Made by a program: the position numbers and the translations under genes | Notes under the pieces: generated by a model | What the model saw: only the letters and a program-made list of their open reading frames with translations | Database searches by the model: none | What the model was told of the DNA's origin: nothing | Part shown: one piece after another, positions 1-12,747 of the stretch | Position numbering within the stretch: the first letter of the stretch is position 1 | How the letters are laid out: each line of letters opens with the position of its first letter | Assembly: GCF_000764305.2 (NCBI RefSeq) | Contig: NW_025935210.1 | Location: 44,846 to 108,845 of the forward strand | DNA from: Hyalella azteca | Taxonomy: Eukaryota; Arthropoda; Malacostraca; Amphipoda; Hyalellidae | Direction of reading: 5' to 3' | Length of the DNA: 64,000 nucleotides

Positions 1-183
1 AATTTTTATAGTTAATTTCGTGTTAACCTCTGTAGGTACCAAATAGCCGTAATCTAAAAATTAAATTAAGAAATTAAAATTACTTTAATAAATAAATAAA
101 TTTATATGTAATAAAAAATTAAAATTACTTATTATTCACTGGTGCCTTATGAACGGAGATGGTACTTTTCTGCTCCTCTTATC

Positions 184-337
184 ATTATAGAATAGAATAG
201 AATAGAAGTGTCGGCGTTGAAGAAATAGGCCCATGGCCTGTTGCCGATTCTTGAACTTTTCTTGACTTGATTCACATGGGATCCGGCCTTTGGAACCCGA
301 TCTTTCCATAGCTGACGATTGATTGAGATAGCTGCTG
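184..337 (-). mobile_element. LINE 3'-tail fragment with (TTCTA)n end
   Basis: Read on the minus strand, this ~150 bp piece runs from CAGCAGCTATCTCAATCAAT to a short (TTCTA)n microsatellite. It is about 95% identical by eye to 50611-50762 and shares its last ~50 bp with the 3' end of the LINE at 6600-7250 (AAGAATCGGCAACAGGCC motif). Short tandem repeats at the 3' end instead of poly(A) are typical of CR1/L2-type LINEs. It has no coding capacity. Confidence 0.75.
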
Positions 338-339
338 GA

Positions 340-1555
340 CTTATTGCCTGGTCCGTAATTTGCTAGGCATTTTAAGACTGAACATATGCTCCTGCAAAGC
401 TTCGTCTAGTCTGTTTTATAAGGCGAAAAATTAATGGTAGTGGCGATTGCATGAAAATGTTTCAAAAAGTTAATTGATGTGCTCACCTCGCAATAAAAAC
501 ATTGACCGATTGCTATAAGAAATTTATCCAATCTCTACTGGTGCACATTTAAATTTTAATTGGATTAGTAACCGTTGGAACTATCGTCGTAGCACAAGAC
601 AACAAAGGCTTGGTTATATGACAGACGCAACAGTAATTATGTGCAGTCAGACTTTCAGGAATAAATTATTGAGGTTGATCGATATGAAAAATGAATTAGA
701 TGCATACATTTACATTTATTCAAATTGAATTATATAGACTGTTCAGCGCAGAGCAAGACATTCATAAGACTAAATTATCAAATAAATGGTTGCTCTTTGC
801 CGAGTTAGACTTCCAGATTTCAACTACAATTGATGAAAATTATCAACAGTTCGATATGCATTCAGTGCATCTATATTTCCTCACATTTGGAAATATAGAA
901 TGACTGGGAATCGACATTTTATGCGTAAAATTTAGCCGGTTACAGATTACACCGATTGCCACCACAGAATGTCGGAGTTCCATGATGTTTTCAATAACAG
1001 AGTGAAAAAGATCTGAGTCATAACGGACTCCTATATGTCTTGAACCATGCTGTAAGCAGGCATTTCAAAACACAAACAGCCAGGATTTCGGTCAATCTGT
1101 CATCCATTATAATGCAGTTTTCATGATTTCACACACAGCGCCATGACGAAGCGTGGTCATGTTCGTCACATTACAGCGAGCGGTTCGTCACTTACGCGCC
1201 GTCTCGGAGAAAGTCGAGTCCGCTTGACCATCAAAGCCTGTGTCGTTACCAGCTCGCCAAACCATATTGCACAGCAGAGGCATCAAAAAACAAAAATAAT
1301 CACTTCACTTTCATAACAACGGACGACTGGACTTTAGACTTAACGACTTTTGCTTTCTAAACATTGTTACGCGAAGCATGATGCATCGAGCGACGCCGGT
1401 ATTGTTCCTTTTTTCATGCACGAAAAAAAAAAGTTGAGCAGAAAAATCGAGTCGAATACTGCATCAATGAAAATTTATTACTACAATTTGTCAATCATTT
1501 TAAAGATTTCTTCAACAAATGAGTATTGTAGACTCTGTGCATATTGAACGTTAAA
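340..1555. other. Intergenic, nothing recognised
   Basis: No coding region with domain similarity or plausible splice structure was seen on either strand. The small open frames here look like chance frames. Confidence 0.5.
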
Positions 1556-1556
1556 C

Positions 1557-2245
1557 CTGCATGTCAGTGCGCCTCCTGTCAATCTGTCAACGCCCCTGTC
1601 AATCTGTAGACGCCCCCTGTCAATCTGTCAACACCCCTGAGCTCTGAAACACAAACGCCCCAGAGCTCTAGAGTCTAGATTATGAACGCCCTAGAGCTCT
1701 ACATTACGAACGCCCTAGCGCTCTACATTATGAACGCCCTATATAGAGCTCTACATTATGAACGCCCTAAAGCTCTACAATACGAACGCCCTAGAGCTCT
1801 AGATTATGAACGCCCTAGAGCTCTACATTACGAACGCCCTAGAGCTCTACATTACGAACGCCCCAGAGCTCTACATTACGAACGCCCTAGAGCCCACATT
1901 ACGAACGCTAATGCTTTACATTTCAAACGACCTATAGCTCTACATTACGAACGCCCTAGAGCTCTACATTACGAACGCCCTAGAGCCCACATTACGAACG
2001 CTCTAGAGCTCTACATTACAAACATCCTAGAGCTCTACATTACGAACGCTCTAGAGCTTTACATTACAAACGACCTAGAGCTCTACATGACAATTTAACG
2101 CCCTAGAGCTCTCCATTACGAACGCCCTAGAGCTCTACATCACAAACATCCTAGAGCACTGCATTACGGACGCTCTAGAGCTTTACGTTACAAACGACCC
2201 AGAGCTCTGCATGACAATTTAACGCCCTAGAGCTCTGAAAACGAA
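1557..2245. repeat. 24-bp minisatellite (CCCTAGAGCTCTACATTACG unit)
   Basis: About 25 degenerate copies of a ~24-bp unit containing the palindrome AGAGCTCT, preceded by 3-4 copies of a ~20-bp unit (CGCCCCTGTCAATCTGTCAA). Because 24 is a multiple of three, the array stays open and makes a 138-codon frame at 1682-2098 of repeated ALHYERPR-type octamers. I regard that frame as a by-product. Confidence 0.9.
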
Positions 2246-2259
2246 CGCTCTGTACAGAA

Positions 2260-5200
2260 ATTCTCACCATAAAGAAAAGGATCGATTACTTTCGTTCTCA
2301 TCGGTCGTTATTAGCGTCCCACAAGGAGACTCATGACTGCACAATAACGATTAGGTTCACGAAGTGCATCTGAGTGTAACATTCAGGTGGAAGAAATTAA
2401 CTCCCTGTAGGGTAACTCTAAACACCAGGCTAAAATTCATGTGAAAATAGTCAAGGTAATATCAATGTATAATATAATGAGCGTAACGAATCGTGTCGCA
2501 TATATGATATCGATATTACCACAGGCGGATAATTTTGTATCGTCTTATAAGGATAATATTGTTGACTGATGATTGAGTATTTATTAAAAAATAAAAAAGT
2601 GAGTTCCCTCATGCATATGTTACAATTTGAAAGCATTTTTTGCCCTTCGTACGAAGGTACGTAGCAAACTGTAGAAAATAATTGCACATATTTATGACTA
2701 GAAGGACTAGCACATATTTCAGGAATTTATTGAAAATTAAAAATCGCATTGGAGAACGAGAGCCTGGCGCCAATTTATAGGAGTAGAGCTTTATATATTC
2801 AGACCGTAATATATCCATGATACTAGGGATCTATATATTTATATGTACGTATATATATATCCTTCTGCTGAACTACACCAACATTTATATGCATGTACAA
2901 CCAGCATCCGACTGCCCTCTTGTTACAGTACTACATCGGTCATTGACAGATGCATTACAATAGTGATAATTGAGATAACAAAACAGATCTAAAAAAAGAC
3001 TTCTGGCATTAATAATGTGAAATTTCTCAGTGACGTCGGATTAGGGCTTGAATCTTGAGTAAAATGTAACGCTATGAAACGACGTGTCTCTCAAATGATG
3101 AATCATTTTCAAAAAACACGAAAACTTTTCAGTAATAGTATGAAGCTGTTGTTTCTTCAATCATTGGAAGTCCCGAGCTGCAGGCAGGTCCGCAAAAACA
3201 GCGGACCACCAAGACTACCACGAATTATCCCGACCGCACAAACGCCCTCGGCTACCGAGTGCAAGCTGGAATTTTCAGTTAGGTTGTCCTTGAAACGTGC
3301 ATTGCATGATTATTCTAAAACACAAGAATAAAGAAAGAGTGTATGGAATATGAATGAGGTGAATTATACGTACTGGGCACATCAACTCAGAAGTTAAGCA
3401 GTTGAAAAGTAGTTGATCAAACTTCAATTTTTATTCCTCGTTGAATCGCTGTTTCGTTTTCTATAGGTCATAGTGTTCATAATTTCGTGTTCAAAAGGTC
3501 TTCGCTCCGACATTTTTACGTGATCTTCTGAGAAATATGTGACGTGCGAGTGATTTTTGTCTTCGAAAATATATATGATATTATATATTACAATATTAAA
3601 TATAATATAATATTATATTATTAGTAATTATTGGTTAAACGCCACGCTCATTAAGTTCAGGTTAATATTTGCTGACGCAATCTGGGCTTCAATCCCGAGC
3701 GCTATGATCCTTCGTAGCATAAATCATTTGGCACGCAAATCCAATCTTTTGCATACAAATTAAAAGCCCAAAATGCGCGCAAAAACAAGCGATCTAATGA
3801 GAAAATGCTGAATCTGCGATGTGTTCCCATTTTTCTATTTAAAAGCAAAGATTACAAAATCGTTAATTTAATCAATCAATAGCATTTCATTCACCAAGAA
3901 AACTTTTCCCTTTCATACACGAGTATCTGCCATCATAATAAAATAATTCTATGATACATACTTCCATGATTTAAAATACGAGTGGCTGAAACATTTCAGC
4001 TCCGGAGAATCTACCCTGGCCTGATGTTCTACGCAAGTAGACTGATTCATAACGTAGACATAAATGAATTTCTATGCAAATAAACAACATAAATGCACGA
4101 ATATTCCTCGAGGCAAAATTAATTAGATTTAGAATAAATAACTGCACAGACTTGCCGAAGAAGACGTCATGAGACCAGCTGGCGCACATAAACTGGTAAC
4201 TTGCCAAAATTCGCACGTCTGCGTGGCAAACGTTGAAGCTTTATTATTAACGACCGCAGGTTAACAGGAATACAACTTAGCTGCAATGAATGAGTGATTT
4301 GCTTCTTGATCGATTTATTGTCAATTAGATTTACCGTAAGTCACCGAGCTTGCATACATTTCTTAAATGAAGATAAGTGAATAACCAACCGAAAATTCTT
4401 TAGTTTTTTCCGAACAAGGATTTGATAATTCTGGCAACGATGAATAACAGATGACTAGCGGTCAAGAATAACAATGCTTTTTATTTCTATCCATGACAGG
4501 TAATGGAACAAAAATGTCCTTTTTAAAGGCGATCTTCGGATTGAGGACCTTGAGTCGACTGTACCAAAAAAATAATAGTAAAAAGAATAATAATAAACAA
4601 AAGACATTAAATATTAGGAATTGTGTCTCTTACGATCCGTCAAACAATCATTAACATTCTTTATTAATGAAAACTCGTCAGCCTCAACGCTGATTGACTT
4701 AGTGTATCCTGGTAACAATGAGAATTTTCGATTAATGTATCCTTCAATCTATGGGAATTAATAACCTAGGAATCATAAGAAACCTGTCAACTCAAAAAAA
4801 AAACAATCTGCAGGTCGTGTATCAAACCCAGATCGCGAGATGGTCGGTCGTAAATGTCAGGCCGACAGAATCTTCGGGAAAATGGCAAGCAAGTTTCTGA
4901 ATTAGAGTTACTGTCTCTTGAAATTGGACTACCGGTATCCGTTAAACCGGCAAAGATAGTGGAACCTGTTTCCAGGCTACACCTTAGCCTACAATTTTAT
5001 TCTATTCATTTTTTACTTCATTTTATTGTTTTCATTATTTTTTTTGTAGTTACTGCATCGATTCCTAAATCTGAGTTTTGGTCTCGATGAGACCAAAACT
5101 CAGATTTCATGAAGGTTCATGAAATCTGAGTTTTGGTCTGCCCAACTCATGAACTTCTTGGTCATGAGAGTTTGAATGTTGAATGTTGGCTGAGGCTGAT

Positions 5201-6490
5201 GTGCAAATTTTTAGCATATTAAATGAATTATCGTAAGGCCTAATGAAGAACTCGCTACGTTATTCAGCGGTTGTAGTTTTGAAAATTTCTTACGTCAATC
5301 GTGTGTTTCTTGCTGGTCATAATTCAAAGTTGTTGTCACCTTTGCATTGGTTATTCATTGAATAGCTTCCAATTAAATTCTAATCAGCGAGTTGCTAAGA
5401 CAAAGTCGCATTATTGTTGAGCATCTAAATAAACATAAAATTTTCAGGGTGACAATATCTTTAAGATAATATTCCAGCATGAATTAATACGACAGCGAGG
5501 AGGTTCTGCACTTCGCAGAACTCCGGAAAAGGCAAGGTTTGAAGCCATTATTGCACGAATTATTCAATTTCGCGTCAAGGTCGAAGATCTTGCAACCACC
5601 GTTATTTCCGGCCAATATACGTTATTAAGACCTTTGCGAGACAAAGGAAAAAAAACATGTGCAACGACACAACTTTTGACCTCCTTTTTTACGTGTTTTT
5701 ATGTACTGACTTGCGTCACTTAGAAGGTAACACCTAACTAAGTGGCTAAGTGCTGCGGTGGTCGTTTAGTTTGTTTCCCCAAACTGGCGTTGCTTGCACG
5801 AGCGAATTTCTCGGTACATGCACCGGCATCAGAAACTTCTCTGACAATGGAACGTGAGAAGCCAGCAACAGATTGTTCTGCCAACGTACTGTCACACTTA
5901 TATATTTCCACTATCCATTCTTGGGCGACCGAAACAGGAAACATCAATCAAACCTTAATATGAAACACTGGTTTAAATTGATAACGAGTTTACTCTGCGG
6001 ATGATCGTACTTGCTTTACGTAAGAATTTCATCAAGTAGGTAGCATACATTAATATTTGATTGACATTTTCAAACAATTTTTGTCTCTCTATAATTAAAT
6101 TACCTTTTTCGTCTCGCAATATGACTAACTTATAAAAATACACAATATTAAATTCTATGTTGTCATCGTCAAAGAGTTCAAACCAGTAAATATTCCAATC
6201 TCGCTTAAAACATTACATACTTCAAATTCTTGAATTGCAGGAAAAACGGAACAATGACAGAGTTGCTACGGAAATTTGTATGTAATTTAGCACGAAGAAA
6301 TACCAAAACAACATCTCACGTAACTCAATCATTGATCTAACAACTGAACTTTTTGACCAACATATAATATATTGTGTGTTGCTGATGTTATCGTTTATGT
6401 GACCACGGCAGCTACATACTAGAAGTGCGCAAAACAGAGGAAAGATTAAGAGGCACCACACTGCCCAGCAGAGCGATCGACACTGACGGA
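2260..6490. other. Intergenic, no gene recognised
   Basis: AT-rich sequence with scattered short frames and no domain similarity. The only structure noted is the palindrome at 5071-5139 and an AT-rich self-complementary tract near 3560-3620. Confidence 0.5.
5071..5139. repeat. Compound palindrome
   Basis: CTGAGTTTTGGTCTC is followed at once by its inverted copy, then by a second inverted repeat (ATTTCATGAA..TTCATGAAAT), then by a third copy of the first arm in the original orientation. The arms are almost perfect, so a cruciform or hairpin is possible. Confidence 0.85.
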
Positions 6491-6599
6491 CGTTGCGCGC
6501 GACAGTGTTGCCAGGTTTTTTCTTGGCAAGAATACCAGATTGCCTAGCTCAAAATACCAGAAATATACCAGAAATTCTATTTTTTAAAAAACAGACTAA

Positions 6600-7250
6600 T
6601 ACCTTCAAATTTTATAACATAACATAACATAGTGATGTCGGCTCTGAAGTGTAGGCCTGATGTGGCCTGTCGCCGATTCTTTTCAATTTCGTGCCTTGTT
6701 CATAGATATTCCAAACTCTAGACTCGGGCGTACGACGGCAACAAACAACTGCTTCATCGTTTCTGCATCTAGGAACTCGTATGAGCGTCTGATTAGTCCA
6801 AGAAGTTTGTTGGATGTGTTAGCTTGTGTTTCAACATGCTTAGAAAATTTCAGCTCCTTGTCGACATAAACTCCGAGATCTTTATCCACACTAGACTTTT
6901 CAATCATTACTCTCTTGTTGCAACCATGTCTTCTCATACTGTAATCTTGCTGTTCATTGTTCTTCCCGAGGTGAAGTACTTTACACTTGTCAGCATTAAA
7001 CCGCAGCTGCCACGTATCAGCCCAGTTAACTAAGATGTCAAGATCATCTTGCAATTGCGCTTTATTTGACGCATTCTTCACTGTATTATAAACTTTTGTG
7101 TCGTCGGCATACATGGAGCACACGCTGGATACTACTTCTGGCAGATCATTTATAAAAGCAACGAACAAAATAGGCCCCAGGACGCTTCCTTGTGGCACGC
7201 CACTGCGCACTGATGCCCAGTCTGACACGGTTCCGACGGTATAAAACTAT
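6600..7250 (-). mobile_element. Non-LTR retrotransposon fragment, reverse transcriptase (CR1/L2-like)
   Basis: The frame at 6683-7228 encodes RT palm and thumb motifs: SGVPQGSVLGP followed by SMYADDTKV, with the catalytic YADD box, then LRFNADKCKVLHLG and KDLGVYVD. It is 5'-truncated just before the SGVPQG block. After VVRPSLEFG the frame jumps to the 3' tail: the rest of the C-terminal region is missing and GAATCGGCGACAGG follows within ~30 bp, so there is an internal deletion. The 3' end is a short (TGTTA)n array at 6616-6632. Dead copy. Confidence 0.88.
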
Positions 7251-7542
7251 TCAACAGAAACTTTGGTTAAAATAGAAAAAAAATTATCTTCTGTACTGTG
7301 CATTCATCTGGCTCGACGATAATTAGCCAAATTGAACACGGTATATTTTTTCATTCTGTTTAGAACATTTTGACACTTTTTTCCTGTGTTTGATTAAATT
7401 GACACTTTTTCTTTTTTTTATCGCAGTGTGGCACTTCTTCCCCTTCGCTAAACATGAGCAAGCCTCGGAAACAGGTCATCTTCCTTTTGCTTATTTTCGT
7501 ACATGCTTGCATATTGCATTAATCTAACAATTTCGGGTTTTA

Positions 7543-7785
7543 TCACTCGTTGCGGTTGAGCAGATAGCTTTTGGTCCGAATAAGGTACTCCAGTACCTTA
7601 GTTGAAATTTTATTTCGTAGCTTGTTTTTCACATAGGTGACTTGTGAAAACACTCGCTCAACGAATGCATCGGAGACAGGTCAAAGTAGACAAGTGAATG
7701 AAGTGGTGCAGTAGGCAGCCAGTTCCATGAATGGATGATGATTTTCAAGATCAGTGAAAAATGGAATGGCACCCCAGAATTCTAG
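7543..7785 (-). pseudogene. hAT transposase C-terminal dimerisation-domain relic
   Basis: Translating the minus strand gives about 80 residues ending in VERVFSQVTYVKNKLRNKIS and then a Leu/Ile-rich helix (VLEYLIRTKSYLLNRNE). This is the hATC signature: a [SN][DN]A.VERVFS block, then K.K.RN.L. An in-frame TGA lies just before PVSDAFVERVFS, and most of the upstream transposase is gone. It gives the terminal inverted repeats at 6503 and 8264 an independent identity. Confidence 0.78.
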
Positions 7786-8274
7786 TGACACTCCGATAAG
7801 TGGCACTCTAGAATTAAAAACCACCAAACAAAAATGGTGGAGCTTGCGTTGCAGAGTGAGGTTGTCGGTTCGACAACCTCATTCGTCCTAGGCCATATCA
7901 TCACTGATCAGTTATCAATCAAGTATCATCACTCTCGTGTTCAATTGCACTAAGCACTTTTTGTTGAATGTTAACAATTAGACTGCGGTTTTTTCATCAA
8001 GCGCTAAACTTGCGGTTCCAAAAACGGCGGGAAACCTCTAGTCGTCCCGCTCTGGAGGTAATCTATATTATCACGCCTATGCTGGAGGAAGTTAAAACTT
8101 CAGAGGTGGAACCTAATGCGGTAAATTTGCCAGTAAGTCAGGAAATACCAGAAAAATACCAGATTTAGGCAAATATACCAGATCTAAAATATTCATACCA
8201 GACACCCTTTGAAAATACCAGATTTGTGAAATCTGGTATAGAAATATACCATCTGGCAACGCTGGCCGCGCGAT

Positions 8275-9880
8275 GCCGCACTCCTGCACAGCTGACAATC
8301 GACCGTTGCAGTCTAGCTTGCGTTGACAAAACTCTGTGTTTCGTCGTTCACCATTTCTATAATTATAGCCTTACCAGTCACCGAATTCCCTTACCAGTGC
8401 CTTGAAATGCTACAACAGAATATAAGAGTTTTTGCCTGAGTTTTGCACTTTATTCTTGCCATGGAATTAACAAAGAACAAGTTAAGAAAAGTTCGCCTTT
8501 TCGTTGTGGTTAGCTGATCCATGTCTTCGGCTGTCAAGGGAGATTTGTTGAGACATGTTATACCAGTAATTGACTCGTATGGTTTCCATGGTTCCAGTCT
8601 TATTAATAGCTAATTAAATTTACCGGGCGATAGACTGTCATTGTCAACTTAGACATGAAAATTTCGTGTTTCAATATATTTTTGGCGCGATAAAAGTTGG
8701 ATTGGGCTGAGACAAACTTGAATACGAAACAAAGGGTTAGCTATTTGAATTGACTTAGCAACATCCGTTCCCAAGAATAGCATACGATCTCAGCTGTCGG
8801 AAATTGCACGGGTTCAGCGGAAACCGGGTTGTTGTTATTATCTACTGCATAAAAATGTTGATTAAAGGTTAGTGCAGGGGAAGCCAGATATTTTTTTATT
8901 GTGAACTGTGTAATAAATTTGTTAGATTTGAAGGTTGGAATACCATGACAAAATTAATAGCGATAAATATTCCAACGATAATTATTGTTTAGATTTAGTA
9001 AACAATATATGGATGAATTTCTAATTTTAGAATTTAATCATCGAGACGTTCAATACTCCAGGCAAGAGTTTAAAGTAGAAGTTGTGAGGATAAAAGCAAT
9101 TGTGTAACAAAGAAACCATGCAGATCCGGATTTCCGGGAACGAACCTGTCGCACAGCTCGTCGAGAGCCTTGACGATTGCATGGCGGCATTTAGAGTACC
9201 GAAATTAAATTAACGTTCGGTATTCCTTTTTACTTTTTTTTTTTTGATTTTTTATACTAGATAAATATTTTAATCCACCCATCCAAATTGGTATAGGTCA
9301 ATGAAACAAACAAGAATACTGACTAAAGTGACTATGTTGTCAGCTGCTTTGTTATAGTTTACTGAAGATTTTATGCTTTACACAATTGAATTTAGGCGAC
9401 TTTATCAGTGGTAAAATAATCATGATAATTTGTTATACGTGTTCAAATATGTAAATAATGTAAAATAAATTATGTGTATGTAATGAATAATTATTCAATT
9501 AGGAAAACGAATTCACTTGTTCCAATCGAAATAATACAATGAAAAAATTCAACTTTCTAGTTAAAAATTCTATAACATATATCTGAGAAAGGAAACAAAA
9601 TTACCAGCGCATGGCATGCAAAAACTAAGTCTACGTATGGACCACTATATTGTTACTTGTTAGCATTAGTACCAACACTACAAGGTTCTAGAATGAAGCC
9701 ACGCTCTGAGACCACGCTAGCGTAGAGGCGAACGGATCAATGAAGTTCTGCCCTAGAGTCGCAGCGGCCGCAGCTGAACCCTCGGTGCACCTGCACTGAG
9801 CCTGCCTTCCTCTGTCACTGTTTTTTGCCTTACTCGTTCACTCTTTTGTTCGGTATTCTCCCAGGTTCTGAGTCATTAGT
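8275..9880. other. Intergenic, nothing recognised
   Basis: AT-rich with no coding similarity on either strand. A GC-richer patch at 9690-9800 was not assigned. Confidence 0.45.
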
Positions 9881-9984
9881 TCATTGCCTTGCTCACTCCG
9901 CTGTCTCGTTGTCTTGCTCTTTGTTACTGACATCTTTCTGGATCCTCCTAGAACCCATAAACCTCTTCTAGCCTTCCTGCAAGC

Positions 9985-10510
9985 CTACCGCTCTCTTCTA
10001 AACCTTTCTTCAACTACAACTCTCTATCAACCCCAACAATCTCTAACCCTTCATTCAACCCCCCTTATCTTTCAAACATTCCTTCAACCTATCCCTCTCT
10101 TGTTAACCTTCCTTTAACCACTCTCTCATTCAAACCTTCCTTCAACACAACTCTCTCATCTAAACCTTTTTTCAACCCCCACCCTCTTTTTCAGACCTTC
10201 CTCAACCCCACCTTCTCTTCTAAACCTTCCATCAACCTCTCTCCTTTCTTTCAAACTTTCCTTCAACCCCACCCTCTCTTCCAAACCTTCCATCAACCTC
10301 TCCCCTTTCTTTCAAACTTTCCTTCAACCCCACCCTCTCCTCCAAACCTTTCATCAACCCCTCATCTATCTTTCAAGCCTCCTTCAACCCCACCCTCTCT
10401 TCCAAACCTTCCATCAACCCCTCACCTTTCTTTCAAACCTTCCTTCAACCTCACCCTCACATCTAAACCTTCCTTCAACCTCTCCCCTCTATTTCAAACC
10501 TTCCTCCAAC
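9985..10510. repeat. ~60-bp polypyrimidine satellite
   Basis: Degenerate ~60-bp tandem units rich in TTCAACCCC, CTCTCTT and TTTCAAACC run for over 500 bp. The plus strand is almost free of G throughout, an extreme strand asymmetry. The open frame at 9884-10117 is part of this low-complexity tract. Confidence 0.85.
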
Positions 10511-11049
10511 CGCCCCGGCCCCGTCTTCTCAGACAATCGGACGCCTTCTCCGACGTGCGTCTGGCTTATCCTTGAGGCTGACATTTAGAGCGCAGATTTT
10601 AATTGTTTTTTCAAGGGAACATTTGATGTCGTGATGAGGGGACGACTACATTAACTGTGTTGTTATCAATTGCTTGTGAAACTCTAAAAAAACTAATCAA
10701 GTTAGCTCCACGAGAATGTAGTTATCTCTGGCGATCAAACTTGAGGGACGAACAAGAGCTTAATTTTTTTCTTATGTTTTCGGTAATATCGCAGAATATT
10801 GATTATAAGCTTGCGCCACACGCGAATGCTTTCATTGTATTTTTCGCAAAATTGCACCTGAATGACATTATGCTGTAAAAAATGTATTTCGGTAAAATTG
10901 TGTTCAGTAATTGAATTGTGTTTTCAGTAGAAATTTATTTAACTGATCCAGTTTAGCAGCGAGCGAGTGCTCTGGCGGAGCTCATTTTCCAGTAAAAATC
11001 GAGCGGCCGCCTCTTCCGTCTCCTCTCTGGCTCGGTGCTCCTGCACTTG

Positions 11050-11245
11050 ACTGAGGGCGCCTGCACCGACGCAGTGCAAGCGCACCGAGCCAAACACTGA
11101 CGCAGTGCAACTGCACCCAACCTTTGATGCAGTGCAGCTGCGCCCAACCAAACACCGACGCAGTGCAGCTGTACCCAACCAAACACTGACACAGTGCAGC
11201 TGCACCCAACCAAACACCGATGCAGTGCAGCTGCACCCAAACAAA
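11050..11245. repeat. ~32-bp minisatellite (GACGCAGTGCAGCTGCACCC)
   Basis: About six copies of GAC-GCAGTGCAGCTGCACCC-AACCAAACACC. The TGCAGCTGCA core is a perfect palindrome. Three overlapping minus-strand frames arise here because 32 is not a multiple of three. Confidence 0.88.
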
Positions 11246-11727
11246 CACTGACCGTATGACCTTGTGAAGAGTTTGAGACTTCCTAGTCCCCGGTCACGCT
11301 GATGCGCCGCCTTCGTCGTCCTCCGTCTCCGAGTCGTCGCTAGGCAGGTCACCCCGCCCTCGGATCCCGGATGTAACGTTGGACGTGTTCCGTATATTTG
11401 CCCTCCTTTGGGCCAGCTAATGCAAGATGCTGTTGTTTGTTACTTGCTGAGGGTAGTTTCCCATAACTGGACGATCAGGGATCTTTCTCAACCAATTGTC
11501 CAGTCCTCTCATGAATGTTGCAAGGGTGAACTCCCCCCTCTCAGCGCTTTTGGCAAGGCATTAAAGAGCCTCGGTCCTACCACAGAGAGCGATCCCTCAT
11601 GAAGAGTCTGTACTCTGGCCGTGGGTCGGTTATTAAATGGGGAAATCCTGCAGTCTCCCCCTTCTTTCGTTGTAATATGTCACTATTCTGGAGGTCTCAC
11701 TTTCAAAGTTGGGAGCCAGTCAGTTTA

Positions 11728-12747
11728 TCATCTTCCAAGCGTACAGCCTGTACAGATTGATATACATCTCTCCTCTCCTCTCTTCTCCAGTGAGTACAGT
11801 CCCAGGTGTTTCTGTCTTTTCCAGTAGTTCAGGTCCAACTCCCTCATGCCGCTGATCCTGTACGTGAAGGTACGCTGCACTGCCTCCAGTTTCCTCACCG
11901 CACCCGCCTTGAGTGGCGCCCAAAGTTGGCAGCAATACTCAAGATTGGGGAGCTCAAGGGCTCTGAAGAGTGTAATCATTGGTGCTGCTTCTCTCGTTCG
12001 AAATGTTTGCCAGATCCACCCCATCCGTTGCCGGCTGCGCGCGGCTATTTCCTCGATGTGGGCATCGAACGTGGCTTCGGTACTCATCAACACGCCGAGA
12101 TCTCGAACTAGTTGCTTCTCCTCAATTTCTGTGCCATCTGATGCCAAGTAGCGATGTGGCATCACGATCTCTGTGCAGACTCTGTATCTCATTACTTCGA
12201 ACTTGGTGCCGTTGAACTGCATATGTTCACAAGGGCCCAATCGTAGATTGTCGACAAGTCATCTTGTAACCTCTCGCAGTCTAGGTCATCTGTGATCTTC
12301 ATCAGCACATTTGTATCGTCCGCAAAGACGATGTAGATGCGTGTGCGAGCTCCGAATCGATATCAGCAATGTGGATGAGGAAGAGGATCGGTCCAAGCAC
12401 TGAGCCCTGCGGAACACCGCTTTTCACCCTCGCTTCTCTCGATTTCGAGTTTACAATTGCGACAGCATTTACTTTATCTGTAAGCCAGTTGTGGATCCAC
12501 CGTAACAGGCTTTCTGCTACTCCAACAGCCTCAGCTTTCTAAAGAGCACCCCATGGTCTACTTTGTCAAAAGCTTTAGCAAAGTCTAGGTGTACTACGTC
12601 CACGTCAGCTCCCTCCTCTAGCTGAGCCACCAGGCGGTGATGGCGCTCCAGTAACTGTGACAAACAGGAACGATTACGCCGAAAACCATGCTGTCCATTA
12701 TTATAAAGGTCAGCCTCTTCCATATACTGGACAAGCCTCCTGGCCAC
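11728..12747 (-). pseudogene. Reverse transcriptase of the LINE relic, frameshifted
   Basis: The upstream frame (12747-12517) has NNGQHGFRRNRSCLSQLLE and DVVHLDFAKAFDKVDHG, the first RT blocks with the catalytic Asp. A frameshift follows near 12517. The SGVPQG and FADD blocks lie between 12450 and 12300 in broken frames. The 170-codon frame at 12240-11728 carries the region after the active site (RDLGVLMS, LPNLEYCCQLWAP). It cannot give one product. Confidence 0.85.

Larger units (their letters stand above)
6503..8264 (-). mobile_element. hAT-type DNA transposon, defective, with a LINE inside it
   Basis: Termini are CAGTGTTGCCAG on the left and, on the complement of the right end, CAGCGTTGCCAG. 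The flanks are GCGCGCGA (6495-6502) and GCCGCGCGA (8265 on), an 8-bp target duplication with one indel. Repeats of the motif ATACCAGA cluster just inside both ends (6532-6580 and 8146-8250), like the subterminal transposase-binding repeats of hAT elements. A hAT dimerisation-domain relic lies inside at 7543-7785 (minus). A LINE fragment at 6600-7250 has been inserted between the left subterminal repeats and that relic. Confidence 0.8.

Noticed and set aside
1682..2098. 138-codon open frame of repeated HYERPRAL peptides
   Set aside because: It is a 24-bp minisatellite whose period preserves the frame; there is no domain or splice context.
10939..11352. 137-codon minus-strand frame rich in Cys and Gln
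   Set aside because: Mostly a ~32-bp minisatellite, open in several frames at once.
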